16,306 nucleotides of DNA, from positions 63,007-79,312 of the forward strand of contig KN817662.1 of the NCBI GenBank assembly GCA_000827495.1, written 5' to 3'. The translations under genes and the position numbers were made by a program. Of this stretch, positions 1-9,771 are shown one piece after another. The DNA comes from Hypholoma sublateritium FD-334 SS-4 (Eukaryota > Basidiomycota > Agaricomycetes > Agaricales > Strophariaceae). The notes below the pieces were generated by a model. That model worked only from the letters and a program-made list of their open reading frames with translations. It did not search any database and had not been told where the DNA came from. The number at the start of each line of letters is the position of its first letter. Within the stretch, counting starts at the first letter, position 1.

Positions 1-3000
1 CCAGTGATCTCGCGATAGGGAAAGTCGTCTGTATGTGCGATGCGGCCGAGCTCCTTCACATTTTTGCTTGTCAGTTGGCCAAGAATTGTTGCGGCCAAAC
101 CAACGAGGACTGAGCCTTCNAACAGATAGAACNTCTGTTCGAATCCTCTGGTGACAAGTTGCGGGTCGATAGGCTGGACNAACTGGCCNGGAATATGCAG
201 TGTGGTCTCCTTTATGCGGCAGGTCCGCCAGTCATGCCTGAGTGAAGCGTCGTCACTTGATGTCGCAGGTCGAAGACCGAGTACTTGGATAGATATGANG
301 ACTTTCTCCATCTCACGGAGATCCGCCTGGGGGATTACGGTCATAGAGCTTTCAGAAGCAACTTTGATACCATTGACCTCACCAATACACAGAAAGAGGT
401 GGCCCGCACATCTGACAACTGTTGCAACCAGATCTTGAATCACAAGCAGTTGCTCGCTACCTCCTCCGGTGTTACGAGTTGGATTGGAGGCCAGCGCGCT
501 ACCGCCATAGCGTTCAACTCCTTGTACTCGTTTCAGATGGTCTGTCGAACTTGGCCCTCCGTTCCCTAAGCGTTTCGTATACAGAGAAAGCGTGCGAGAC
601 TTGAGCATGCGATGGCCTTCTAAAATAATGTAACGATCTATTTTTGAGAGTCCTGTGGGTGTACTGGCATCGTCAATGGCGTCTTTTTCCACAAATGAGT
701 CCTCGATCTCCACACGATTGGTGCTGAGTTCGTTGAAGCAAGCAATAGAGGCGGGGGCTGTCGCAATATGTGGGGTGGAAACAACCTCCTCAATGTCAAG
801 GCTGTCATCTTCTCCCGCTTCTTCGGGTGTAAGATTAAATAGAAGCTTGCCTCGAGGTGCGAGAATATNATGACCTCCCTTTTGTTCCAGNGCNTCAAAA
901 ATTGGAATGGAAAATTCGCACTCTTCCTCNACGAGACGGCGTCCACGTCTCCANGCTGTCAAAAGAGTGACNTTTTTGACATANACATCACCCTTCCATG
1001 ANNCTGGTTTGATGTGATCCACGGTGTCGGGGAGAACTTCAGAGGTGCGTGTGATGGCCGGTAGCTTCAGTCTTCGAGGNGATCGATCCCAGTGNGNATA
1101 TTTTGCCAGTATGTTTGAGACTTGGGTCGTTCCTGTCAAGNGCGAAGCAAGCTGGTAAATGTCCAAGTTTGCGTCATTGCCGATCATGGTGCGCAAAATT
1201 CCAAAGAGTTCCTCAAGTCGATCAGTTCCCAGTATTACAATATAGAACTTTCCATCAGGATCATCGACCTTAGCTTTGGCAACACAGAATATAATATTCT
1301 TGACCATTATTGCGAGGTCTTGGTAGAGGAGAGTCGGCATGAATTCTTTCCCACTGGTATAATAGAGGATGAAAGCAAGATGAGCAGCAGCACTGAGGTG
1401 CTCCAGCTGCTCAGTCAGCGAGAGATCTGTGCACATGTATGGGAATATGACATGATAGAAGAGCTTTCCGAGAGTACGCAAGGCGTGTCGTGCTGCAAAA
1501 AAAGATGGGTTTTGTTGACTTGATGCTTTGGGAAGTGTCCAGATAGCTTTTAGGAGATCAAATGCCAGCCTGGCATCCTGTGAATCATTGGGCTTGAAGA
1601 GCGAGTTGATGTGAACTGCTGTATGACCTTCAGACTTGAGGTGATTCATAATTATAGCTGGAGTAATGCGGACGTCATGGACAACCATTCCCCGAGCACG
1701 GAGGAGATAGTTTCTGAGGCGCTTCGCAACGTGCTTCCAGTCTTTGTCGGCCGTAATATCATCATCGCCGACATGAAAGTCCTGAATTGAAGGTCCTTGA
1801 GCATGCTGTAGACAGGTGACGTTTCCTCCAATTTTTTCTTGAATGTCAATTGAATTAGAGATGATCCTCTTCGCGTCTCGCCGTCAGATGCAATTGAAAC
1901 AATACGGACGCTGGTCTTCTCTTTACGTTTTTTGACCGCCTCTAGTATTGTGGTGATAATCTTTGCGTGTTCTTGTCCCGTTTCGCGCTTACAATCGCCC
2001 GATATCATGATAGGGCGCCCAGCATAAATGTGTGTATCTTCACTGAGGATACCCAGTGCGGCGACGGTAGCCTATAAATAGGTGTGAATCTATTTTTGAC
2101 ATCAGACAGGCGTGAGATGGGCGACTCACCTCGGCCGCGTAATGAACCTCTTTCGTTTCCAAACAGCTGAACAACTCCTTCATGTCTTCGATCGTGTTGA
2201 ATTCGAGCGCTGTCCGCTTTCCGTGCTGTCGACAAACCCCCAAGAATTTGTTGGTGTGGTCATCCCATCGAATCCGTTTCTCGGTGGCTATCTCATCCAG
2301 CATCAGGACACTATGAACAATCTTTGTAGGCGCCAGAACCTCGGCAATGCTCTCAAAGCATGCATCCATGTTCAGGAGAATCTCGCCAACAGTTGGGTCC
2401 GTGTGGGAAGGAAGCAGCGGGGGCATGATTACACGATGTCGAAGTGTGGCAAGCGAAGGAAGTCCAAGTGAGCGGCTTGCTATCCCGGTGATTCTATTCC
2501 CCCCTAACAGCCATAGAAGCAGCCCTTTCATTGCTTCCTCTTCTGTAAAGCTTTTTGGATTGTAAACCCCCTCGGCCGCGCGGTGATAGAGCTCCAAAAT
2601 GGCGCTTATACTCCACTTTTGCTTAAGAGCCACTCGCACAAGACGCTCAACATTCCCAAATTTCCCGCTGGCAATTGCGACCATGAAACGCTTGTGTTCA
2701 GCCAGTGCAGAAATGTAAGTGCCTAATGTCTTCGCTTGTGTGAGTGCTCACGTTTGAAGGTGACTGATCTGCTTGTCCTTTCGGCATAGAATTTTGATGA
2801 GATCCAATACACCGTGGAATGCATATCCCGCATTTTCGTGCACTCCCTCGACAAGGCATTTGACTATTCCTTTGAACATCATATGCTTGTCAAGCGCGGC
2901 GCAGTTGTTACAGGTGCAATGGCCTATCTGGGCCACTTTCTTGCAGCTCCATGCACGAAAGATGATCTGATTCTTCTGGAATTCAAACGTCCAAGGCAGG

Positions 3001-4089
3001 GTGTGCGTGATGTGGAGTCCAATCGGGTAGACCCCAAAGGGCGATATGTTATCNGGTAAGACTGTTGTTTTCCCTTTGCACGGGGCNGTCGATGGTGAGA
3101 TCTGATTCTTTGTTGGTTTGTTAATAGTAGTNGAGCAAANGGTGGCCTTCAGTGCAGCGGGAACAGCGCTGGCGTGTGTCGGTTNGGAAACTTCTGGATA
3201 TCTATTTGAAAGCTGAGTACAATGGCTTTTCCTGTCTGTAAAAACTCACAATGAACGAAGGCCAGACATCAAATGATTCAATTTCCCTTCAAACAAGACC
3301 TCACTGACCCCCCGATTAACCACNAAATATTCCACAAAGCGAGCTAATCCCATCACCCCTTGCCCATCTGTCTCTACCAGGGAAGGTANGTCCAGCGTAG
3401 TCCCCCATCCCAATGCATTTTTCATCACACTGTTGAGTACCTCCTCCCACAATTCTTCAGCAGATACNGTCTTGTCGTCGAAGCTTGCTGGATCGATGTT
3501 GAAACACGCCAATGGATCAGGCTTTGAGATATCTGTTGCGCGCTGGTGAATATCATNGCACAGTTTCTTTGCCAACTGCTTGAGTGAGTCAACAAGTGCA
3601 ATATTCNCCTTCTGTTTGCTAATCGGAGCGCCAACATCAACAGCAATGTCAATGAGCTCGACTGACCCTTCGCGCAAGGCAATAGGGGTTGTCCCGCGAC
3701 TCCCACCACGAGTAACAGCCAGCAGATTGAGCTCANGAGACTTGGAGGNNCTTGGTAGCGGGCAAGGTGCCGCCGTGGTNGATGGAACTCTAGTGGGCTT
3801 CNTCTGCTTTTGACCAAACATTGAAAGTATAGACTGGTTCTTCAACCCTCTATTTCTGTCGCGCTTGTNTTGTGCATCGACACATGTCTTCTTTCCCAAG
3901 TGAGTGTTTTTTATGTTCTTCCACCCTCCAGGACCACACCTGATCTTCTCCTTGCAGGCTGGGCATACGACGAATCCATTGGAATCAACAGTGGGCTCGG
4001 GCAAGTCAGTCTATTGTAGTATTAGCCTATTTTTTCACGTCATACGAAGATGATCAAATACATACACTGTTATCCATTATCTTGTTCAT
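1..4089 (-). CDS. Large multi-exon BED-finger protein, possibly transposase-derived; 3' end outside window; two disruptions
   Basis: Exons read 4089-4066, 4010-3250, 3201-2130 and 2071-1, still open at the window edge, giving about 1,310 codons. The first ATG (4089) gives an 8-residue exon that splices in phase onto the exon carrying the zinc finger. Residues 24-51 form C-x2-C-x17-H-x5-C with a Trp between, a BED-type finger (DNA binding in many transposases). Exon 3 carries LMLDEI followed by RWD (about 2300-2260). Exon 4 carries SDGETRR, then VGDDDI...KHVAKRLRN (about 1780-1720), then FKPNDSQDARLAFDLL (about 1600). The acidic blocks in this order recall DDE-type and P-element-like transposases. 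That is inference from motif layout; no search was possible. From 1784 down to 3 the frame has no stop, which is strong evidence of coding. An in-frame TGA at 2748-2750 and a one-base frameshift near 1787 mean this copy is decayed or the assembly has errors. Many isolated N bases fall inside it. Confidence 0.8.
1784..1790 (-). other. One-base frameshift in exon 4 of the large gene
   Basis: Reading from intron 3, the frame runs ...SPVYSMLKDLQ and then turns into unlike sequence and stops at about 1652. Shifting by one base here gives IQDFHVGDDDITADKDW and roughly 590 open codons to the window edge. One base (an A on the minus strand) appears to be missing. It could be a true deletion or a base-calling error. 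Confidence 0.65.
2072..2129 (-). other. Intron 3 of the large minus-strand gene (58 bp)
   Basis: The donor is GTGAGT directly after GAG and the acceptor is TTTATAG before GCT, phase 0. Splicing joins ...HYAAE to ATVAALGILSED... and continues into the SGDCKRE exon. A CTGA-type branch point is weak (GTCTGATG). Confidence 0.8.
2748..2750 (-). other. In-frame TGA inside exon 3 of the large gene
   Basis: On the minus strand ...HLQT is followed by TGA and then, in the same frame, by ALTQAKTLGTYISALAEHK..., which reads like continuing protein. Alternatives are a very short intron (GTCACC to TTAG, 42 bp, in phase, but a poor donor) or an 84-bp intron (GTGAGC to GCCAG, in phase) that would remove this protein-like stretch. 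A nonsense mutation seems most likely to me. Confidence 0.55.
3202..3249 (-). other. Intron 2 of the large minus-strand gene (48 bp)
   Basis: The minus-strand donor is GTGAGT and the acceptor TTCAAATAG. Splicing after TT of a split leucine codon (TT|A) removes the TGA at 3246-3248. It joins ...SGLRS-L to YPEV..., after which the frame stays open to 2751. Confidence 0.8.
3882..3965 (-). other. BED-like C2HC zinc finger region
   Basis: This part of the large minus-strand gene encodes Cys-x2-Cys, 17 residues including a Trp, then His-x5-Cys (residues about 24-51). The spacing fits the BED consensus Cx2C...Hx3-5[H/C]. BED fingers bind DNA and are usual at the N terminus of hAT and other transposases and of proteins derived from them. 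A basic stretch (KRDRNRGLK) follows. The pattern is directly visible; the DNA-binding role is inferred from the family. Confidence 0.6.
4011..4065 (-). other. Intron 1 of the large minus-strand gene (55 bp)
   Basis: On the minus strand the donor is GTATGT and the acceptor is ...ACAATAG, with GCTAATAC as a good branch point. Splicing is phase 0 (AGT|ACT) and removes the in-frame TAG at 4011-4013. It connects the ATG at 4089 to the zinc-finger exon without a frame change. Confidence 0.75.
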
Positions 4090-4741
4090 ATTCTTCTTTT
4101 TGGACGGTGTATTACGTGTAGATGAGACTTAGGATATGTTTTCGAAGGGATCAGGACAAAGGAACCATCACCAAAACTTATTCCGTGAATTCTCGATCAC
4201 TTCCGCTGCTACGATAAGCACGTACAAAACTGACCGTACTGTTGTACTACTGCCAGACATTTTTCTACAACTTCATCTGACTGTATTAATATTCCTCCTG
4301 CACTAATGAATACTATTATTTGTTTGAATCTTTCGATGACCGCCTATCTGTTGAGTGCGCGACATGATATGCACTCAGGCCGACGTTAGGCAAATGAGCG
4401 CGTCAAATTGATGCGTGATGTGGACCACGTGATGTTCCCGTTCGGACACCAACGATGGCCTCGGCCTTATGTCGCCTCTGTGGGGTCTATTTGAGCCTTT
4501 ACAGGCATTTGAACACATCCCTGGCTCATTGTGCAGCATATAATGTGCGAAAATATGTCTAAAACGGCCATAATTTCGTGTAAAATAAGTATATACTAGA
4601 AAAAATTTAGCGGCCTGCGGCCAACCCACCCTACCAACCTCAGGTCTGGTATATTGATCCCGACATCCCCTTGCTGGTAATCTTCTGCCATTCATATTTC
4701 TGACTCACGATGATCTTTACAGCCTAAATTAAAATCCTCAA
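4090..4741. other. AT-rich intergenic stretch upstream of the large gene
   Basis: I see no supported gene here. It should contain the promoter of the minus-strand gene, but no clear TATA box stands out near 4120-4170. The stretch includes a palindromic CACGTG at about 4427 and scattered A/T runs (about 4550-4610). The reading frames in it are short, with no splice signals or motifs I can support. Confidence 0.5.
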
Positions 4742-4751
4742 TCACATACAG

Positions 4752-4870
4752 TGCTCATCGACATCCGCGATGGGCATATTGTACATGCCAGAACCGAGAC
4801 GCCGTACGCGGCCACGCGCTGGACACATCCACAGGTCCAGAACGGGGCACGCGGCATGCAGCGGGGTCGG
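4752..4870 (+). pseudogene. Gene fragment with IRDGH..H..TET motif (plus orientation)
   Basis: After an acceptor-like ACATACAG (4744-4751) the plus frame reads LIDIRDGHIVHARTETPYAA. The 39 bases from CATCCGCG to CCGAGAC match the reverse complement of about 6622-6660 at 33 positions with no gap, and the peptide IRDGHxVHxxTET is shared. There is no similarity upstream of the acceptor-like site, as expected for an exon edge. No start or further exons can be seen, so it is called a remnant. Function is unknown. Confidence 0.35.
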
Positions 4871-6539
4871 AGAGGGTGGGTATATCCAATAGCCTGGAGA
4901 TTTTCGATATACGTTGTATGTAGGCAATTTCAGCAGCAAGGTGTACCGCATATGTTGTTCATTGAGAGACCAATAGACAGCCTTCTGAAGTCATAAATAT
5001 AGGGATATGCAAATTAATACAAAGGTTTTAAATACCCGGATCACTCTCCATATGATACTTGATCGACTACCATCAATACGTATCATATTAAAGTCTGTAA
5101 AGGAGACTAAGATCACTCTGGGTTATCGCAGTACCACATTTTCCACTGTCTAGGCGTGCTCAGAAAGGCCAGAGCCGCATGCCGCTGCGAACAGAGGTAG
5201 CCGAAGTCCACGGGTGCTGTGAGGTATTGGTGAGGCACATGATACGTTGGGGAGATGGGCCGCAGCTCGCAAATGAAGTGCCGGGGAGCGATAATACGGT
5301 ACGGCGGCGGCGACGGCGCAAGGGCGCGAGGTACGCTGCGCGTCTCGGAGTGTATATAGAAGGGCGAGAGCGGAGGAATACCCTCGCGATATCGTACAGC
5401 ACATGCTCCAGGCCAGGTCTGCACACGGACCGACGCGTGCGTGGATCTGTACGCCGCGCATATACCCGTGCGTCACAGCACATACGCCCGCACCCGCGGG
5501 CACGGCGGCGTCGCTTTACAGCGCAGAAAAACCCGCTCACCCAGCGTAGCATCAGACGGATAAGCCTGCAGGGGACAACCGGAGTGGTAGTCGAGCGTCG
5601 GTGGTAATGGGCATAGCATGTGTCTTGGAGAGCGCATATACGGGTGGGCCGCCGCGGGATGGAGATGGGACGGATGTCTCATCGTGGGTTGCGGACTGCT
5701 GCAAATCAGCTACAGATGTGTTGCAACAGCGCGCGGAATAAATGAAGGACCGCGGTCCAGCGTGCGACAAGAGGGCGAACACGGAGGAGACGCGGCGGCG
5801 TGGTGCGCAGTGCTGCAAATAACGATAACTATTGGGGGCCGGGCGGAAGCGAAAAGCGAGTAAGGGGGGGTGGAGCATGCAGAGTACCGACAACGAGAAA
5901 AGCGTCGCCGTATCAATGGTTCGGTGGAAGACGGGTGGCCAGGGAGACCGTGGTGCGTTCATACGAAAGGCCAAATTAGCTGAAGTCCTTTCGGCCTGGC
6001 AGTCATCACGCGGCTGAGGAATAGGTGCCGCGCGTCCCGCAATAGAGAACAAGGGGACGGCCGAGGGGTCGCTATGGGTTGTACGAATGGATTGGAGCGA
6101 CGGAGGGGTAGGGAGGCATGGTCGACGACGAAGGGGCCGGCGGGCTAAGCCCTATCCCCCCTCATTCGTTTAAGTAAAGTTAGATCTTCGTTTCCAGTGC
6201 GAGTAGACGGGAAACAAACACCGCGACCGCCGGCTAGCGTGACCGCCGTTCGTGATATACAGTCTGAGTGTAGATTCGCGCCCCTCACCCCGCCCTTCTC
6301 CACGTGCCGTGCGCTGCGCGCTGCATGTATCGTGTCCGTGCGTTCAACGTGGAATAAATATTAGCGTCGTCCTACTACACTGGTGATCCATATTCCGTCA
6401 TACACTTCGAGGACTGGACTAACTTAAACACGCAAATGTCTAGGACGATTGATTTGAGATGGGGTGCGATGGGGTGCGCTGACAGAGATGGCGGACATCA
6501 TTCAAGAGGATAAGTATCACGGTGATGTCAGAGGAAAGA
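4871..6539. other. GC-rich stretch without a recognisable gene
   Basis: Several overlapping open frames occur on both strands, as expected in GC-rich non-coding DNA. None has a convincing start context, splice sites, domain or favoured codon use. The stretch holds a 9-bp inverted repeat at 5050-5088 and a 10-bp tandem duplication (GATGGGGTGC, twice) at 6458-6477. Otherwise I see nothing I can name. Confidence 0.45.
5050..5088. repeat. Inverted repeat, 9-bp arms, 21-bp loop
   Basis: ATATGATAC at 5050-5058 is matched by its exact reverse complement GTATCATAT at 5080-5088. The inner flanks TTGAT and ATCAA also pair, interrupted by three bases on one side. There is no T-tract, so there is no terminator interpretation. 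It could be a footprint of an excised element or chance in AT-rich DNA. Confidence 0.5.
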
Positions 6540-6905
6540 TCAGAACAGGTCACCTGAAGCACTAATCTCCGCGTCGCGGTTCCATTTATCCCCGCGGTTT
6601 GCTATGTTCTTCAGAGGGTGGGTCTCGGTTTGGGTATGTACGGAATGCCCATCGCGGATGAGGCGTTTAATCCACTGGGTCAAATTCCCGTCGTCCTCGA
6701 GAGATGCGTTCGCGATCTTCACAGAGTACCCTGCCTCGATCGCGAGACGCGCCGTGTTCACGGTACTGGAGCAGGTGAATGTAGGCTGAGTTGCCGCGCT
6801 CGATATTAGTTGTTGAATGAACGAGGCCAGAAGACACATACCCAGAAACCACGTGTTTCTCTCTGGGGAAAGGACGCCCCAGTACGTGCGTAGTACGTTG
6901 AGCAT
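6540..6905 (-). CDS. Unrecognised 121-aa reading frame, probably a gene remnant
   Basis: An ATG at 6905 opens 121 codons. Residues about 20-35 (WFLGMCLLASFIQQLIS) are hydrophobic and could be a signal or membrane segment. The second half (ARLAIEAGYSVKIANASLED...) has balanced protein-like composition, unlike the Arg/Pro-rich shadow frames around it. It contains LIRDGHSVHTQTET, which matches a plus-strand fragment at about 4753-4800. I recognise no family. The frame ends just after the shared motif, so it may be an exon or a truncated copy. Confidence that this was once coding is moderate; that it is an intact gene, low. Confidence 0.35.
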   Translation of the reverse strand: MLNVLRTYWGVLSPERNTWFLGMCLLASFIQQLISSAATQPTFTCSSTVNTARLAIEAGYSVKIANASLEDDGNLTQWIKRLIRDGHSVHTQTETHPLKNIANRGDKWNRDAEISASGDLF

Positions 6906-7065
6906 CCCCTACTTTCCTCCTCCGCCTCATCATCTTAGCGTTCCGGCTCAGCATGAGACGCTCCGGCGAGTCCGCGGTACAGCGTAAATGCGCCCGAAGC
7001 ACATACCCGCCACACTGCCCGCGCGCGGCGCCCTCCGTAAATATGCGCCACCCCCAAGGTCGCCT

Positions 7066-7101
7066 CTTCATCCCCTAGACCATCTTCATCCCCCAGACCA
7101 G
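7066..7101. repeat. Two tandem 18-bp units
   Basis: CTTCATCCCCTAGACCAT is followed directly by CTTCATCCCCCAGACCAG (16 of 18 identical). The unit is a multiple of three, and on the minus strand it reads GLGDED-GLGDEE in one open frame. This would fit a small in-frame duplication in a former coding exon. Confidence 0.7.
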
Positions 7102-7299
7102 CGCCAGGGAGGAACAACAGAAGGTGGTCGGTTTGAAGCTTCCGCATGTGGGCATCGCGCGCTCTGGGACCGCATGAGCGATGTGCGGCGAGATACCGCC
7201 CCGCATCGCCTCCACGTCGAAAGATCGCCAGAACAAGACGCGCGCATTGCGCCGCCGGTCGACAGCGGTGTCAGCGTCAAGACACAGCGCGTGTGGGCG

Positions 7300-7532
7300 G
7301 GCATCATCACCGGCACTGGCGGGCGTGGCATGCGGTGCATACAGCCCACGCACCGCCGCCAGAGGCGGTGTAGTGTCGAGCGTTCTGTGGGGCCAGCAGA
7401 GCGCCTACGTTGAGCAAGGCGACGACGTGGGTGGTCCCAATTGCGAGGGCGGAGCCACAGGGCTGAATGGAACTGGGCGAGGCCATCCCAATGAGGATGG
7501 TACGCCGACTGCTCGTACGTGGCGGTGAACAC
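7300..7532 (-). pseudogene. Coding-like remnant next to repeat copy 1 (minus strand)
   Basis: The minus frame from about 7510 down reads RRTILIGMASPSS...ALAIGTTHVVALL, a mildly hydrophobic stretch. The corresponding place beside repeat copy 2 (about 10080) reads RRTVFAALIG...., and the nucleotides around the first residues align (CGTACCATC against CGAACCGTC). This suggests both are remnants of one ancestral exon. No start, splice pair or domain can be supported. Confidence 0.25.
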
Positions 7533-8320
7533 ATACCTTAAGTAGCCTACATTCCGCGCGCGTCAGTATATACGAGGTGTGTGTACAGGTAGACGCACCG
7601 GAACACGCGAGCCTGATAGAAGCAACTGGGCAATGGAGTTGCGACTCAGCACTCAGCAGCGGGTGTAGTTGTGCGGTGCTTCGGCGGTCGGCGGGAGAGG
7701 TGGATACGGCGTGCAGCTGCCGTGTGGCGGAACGGGGAAGCAGCAGCAAGGGCAGAACGGCGTTGACAGGTCCGAAGGCGTGGATACGGGGGTACGGGCG
7801 AGGACGCGACGGGAATGGGATGTGTAGTGGGATACGCAGGAGGGACGCGACTGGGACGGAGCGAAAGACTGCACAGGTCAACTAAAGTATTGGGAGCTCA
7901 TATATCATAGCGGCGCACCTGGAGCACGAAACAACGATGCTCTTCGAGCATCTTTCTTCCTCTTCAGAGCGCGGCTGCCGACGTCAGATGCGTGCGCGAC
8001 GAGCACGACTTGAAATTTTGAAAGACGGTGTCGACGCGTGCAGGGTGTCTGAACTATGGCGAGTGAGGCGACGACGTGGGGCCAGGGATCGACGACGGGG
8101 CCCTGGGCCTGTTTGTGCCGCTGCTAGCGTAGTTTTCGGGGCGGTCGACGCTCATCGTCATCGTAGTCGACGAAGAAGGGGTCGTGCGAGCATCGCCGCC
8201 CGCCATCAAAATCTTTATGTGCATGACGCTGTACATCAGAAAATCAGCCTCGCGCAAAAACCGTCCGTTGACTAAGTACTCTCAACTAACTCCATGACAT
8301 TTGTGTTCTTTACAGCATGT
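7478..8320 (+). repeat. Diverged GC-rich repeat, copy 1
   Basis: Ordered blocks shared with other copies: a (about 7498-7570), b (7619-7700, TCGGCGGTCGGCGGGAGAGG), c (about 7770-7850, GGCGTGGATACGGGGGT), e (7858-7965, CGCACCTGGAGCACGAA), f (7970-8090) and g (8131-8230, GTGCGAGCATCGCCGC then TGCATGACGC). A tail resembling copy 3 follows to about 8320. Block d seems to be deleted. Orientation is set arbitrarily to plus; possible ancestral coding is on minus. Confidence 0.6.
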
Positions 8321-8880
8321 TATTCACAACACAGTCAGAGCATAGATTTTAGCCGAGTGAGTACCGCATAAGGACTTGAATTATAATTTATGCATATATG
8401 TAATTCGAACGCATGCTACCCATTGCAGAATCTATGGACGCCCTAAGTTCCACCTGTGTGCGAATGACAGTACGAGCACCTCCGATCGGTTCGTTGGCAG
8501 CCGCAACATCTCAACGATTCGGTACACGCGGCTCTCTCCACGCAGGCGCGCAGGGCTGAGTTTGTCGCGTAAAATCACGGTGGGGAGGGACGAGGCGCTC
8601 CAAACAACCTGGCGGCGCTTCGACACCCCTCGCCGGCTTCAAATCTGGAGCACAAGACGCGGTACGGACATCGCGCCGCGTTCTGCGTGGAGAGCGAGCC
8701 CACGATGCGCGTTGGCGCGGAGAACCAACGCACGCCTGAGTGAGGCGGCGCGCAGCGCGTCGACGCCCGCCGTCCACGGGTAAGCATCTGCTTCTTCCTC
8801 AGCCAGCTCCGTCGAACGGCACGAGACGCAGCGCCGCCGCCCGCTGCTCCAGCACTCGCGTCGGTCTCGTGCGTGTGTCC
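8321..8880. other. Stretch without a recognisable gene
   Basis: It begins with an acceptor-like CTAAC...TTTACAG (8286-8335, plus strand), followed by AT-rich and then GC-rich sequence. Open frames on both strands overlap (for example 8376-8783 plus, 8432-8626 minus), with Arg-rich translations typical of chance frames. I find no motif to support any of them. Confidence 0.4.
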
Positions 8881-8927
8881 GCGAAAATGCGGTTGCCGTA
8901 GCCCCGGCCGGGGCGGGGAGACAAGAC

Positions 8928-9300
8928 ATGCACGGCGAGAGCGACGGTGCCCTACGACGGAAAGGAGAATTTGTCAGTAGAGAGCGACGAGGAGTGCATG
9001 TACATCGCGCAGGGACGTACGAGATGTATATGCTAGACCTGCGTAGACGGAGCCGCGCACCTGGGGACAGGGGAGCTGGCCTCAGAGGAAGGCGCAGTGC
9101 GTATTTCCGACAGAGGCGCCAGCGGAGGCTGTGGGATATGAGGCGCTTCCGTGGACAGCGAGAGAAGTGGAGACGGCATGCGGCTCGTGCGCGGGGTCGC
9201 ACGGAGCACTGCTGGAGCCTGGAGGTGTTGACACGGAGGGGTGCGAGCGAGGATGGGCGGGGCGGTGTGATGTGTGGTGAGATGCGCATGCGTTCTATGG
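8928..9300 (+). repeat. Weak partial copy of the GC-rich repeat
   Basis: The part at about 9215-9295 (CTGGAGGTGTTGACACGGAG... then GTGTGATGTGTGG and GATGCGCATGCG) aligns with block c of the other copies. On the minus strand it gives the same LxRTP peptide (LARTP). The rest is too diverged to align by eye. Confidence 0.35.
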
Positions 9301-9420
9301 ACGCTATTGACGCGTTCTGTGACATCTGTGCGCAGGCGACAGCATGAACAGCGTGAGTTATACAGCCACGCAGCTTTCTATCAACAGGCAATCGAAACAC
9401 GCTAGGGAATCTCCCGCAAT

Positions 9421-9711
9421 TCAGTCATATTTGATAAAGATATTGCAGATGAAGTAGATCGCACCCCACGCGCATCCCGTGGACCTCACATGCTGCGGCA
9501 TGGTCGAGCGCCCTTTCATCTGCTGTCCAGTGTCTATGGGGAAAGAAAAGCGACTGCGGCCGCGGAAATTCGAGCTCGTATACTGCGCTCCGAATAAAAG
9601 AGGCTCACGACCACGAAGACCGCTATGGGAATGTGCACGAACACCTCCGAACGACGTTAGCTCATGTTTTTTTGGTAATCCAGCTGGTATTAAGGTCGGG
9701 CATAGGTACAC
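9421..9711 (-). pseudogene. 96-codon minus-strand frame related to a fragment at 12.9-13.1 kb
   Basis: The frame contains FGAQYTSSNFRGR (about 9594-9553). A second minus-strand frame at about 13069-13027 reads FGAYSARSNFHGQ, and the DNA there is visibly similar (CTCGAA-TTCC and TTCGGAGCG shared). The frame ends GAIYFICNIFIKYD before its stop. No domain is recognised. It is probably a remnant of a gene duplicated together with the neighbouring repeats. Confidence 0.3.
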
Positions 9712-9771
9712 ATATGCCTTTTAGCTGCTCGTGTTCGGTCGATTCTCGGTCCTCTGCGACCTTTCCAACGA

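Noticed and set aside
134..147. GTTCGAATCCTC resembles a tRNA T-loop (B box).
   Set aside because: It lies in the open coding exon of the large minus-strand gene, with no A box or acceptor stem around it.
638..946. Minus-strand frame of 102 codons in another register.
   Set aside because: The overlapping register that continues from 1784 to base 3 is far longer and protein-like.
1122..1523. Plus-strand frame of 133 codons.
   Set aside because: The minus strand here is the long open exon in continuous frame; the plus frame is its shadow.
2112..2471. Plus-strand frame of 119 codons.
   Set aside because: It is antisense to exon 3 of the large minus-strand gene and has no motif of its own.
4375..4741. 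Possible LTR or element end left of the composition change.
   Set aside because: I found no matching direct repeat, TG...CA ends or target duplication within the window.
5552..6052. Minus-strand open frame of 166 codons.
   Set aside because: No domain, no splice context and no relation to other pieces in the window; likely chance.
8639..9400. Minus-strand open frame of 253 codons.
   Set aside because: Arg/Pro/Ser-rich throughout, with overlapping open frames on the other strand and no motifs; GC-rich DNA gives such frames by chance. Only a short LARTP-like part matches the repeat family in another register.
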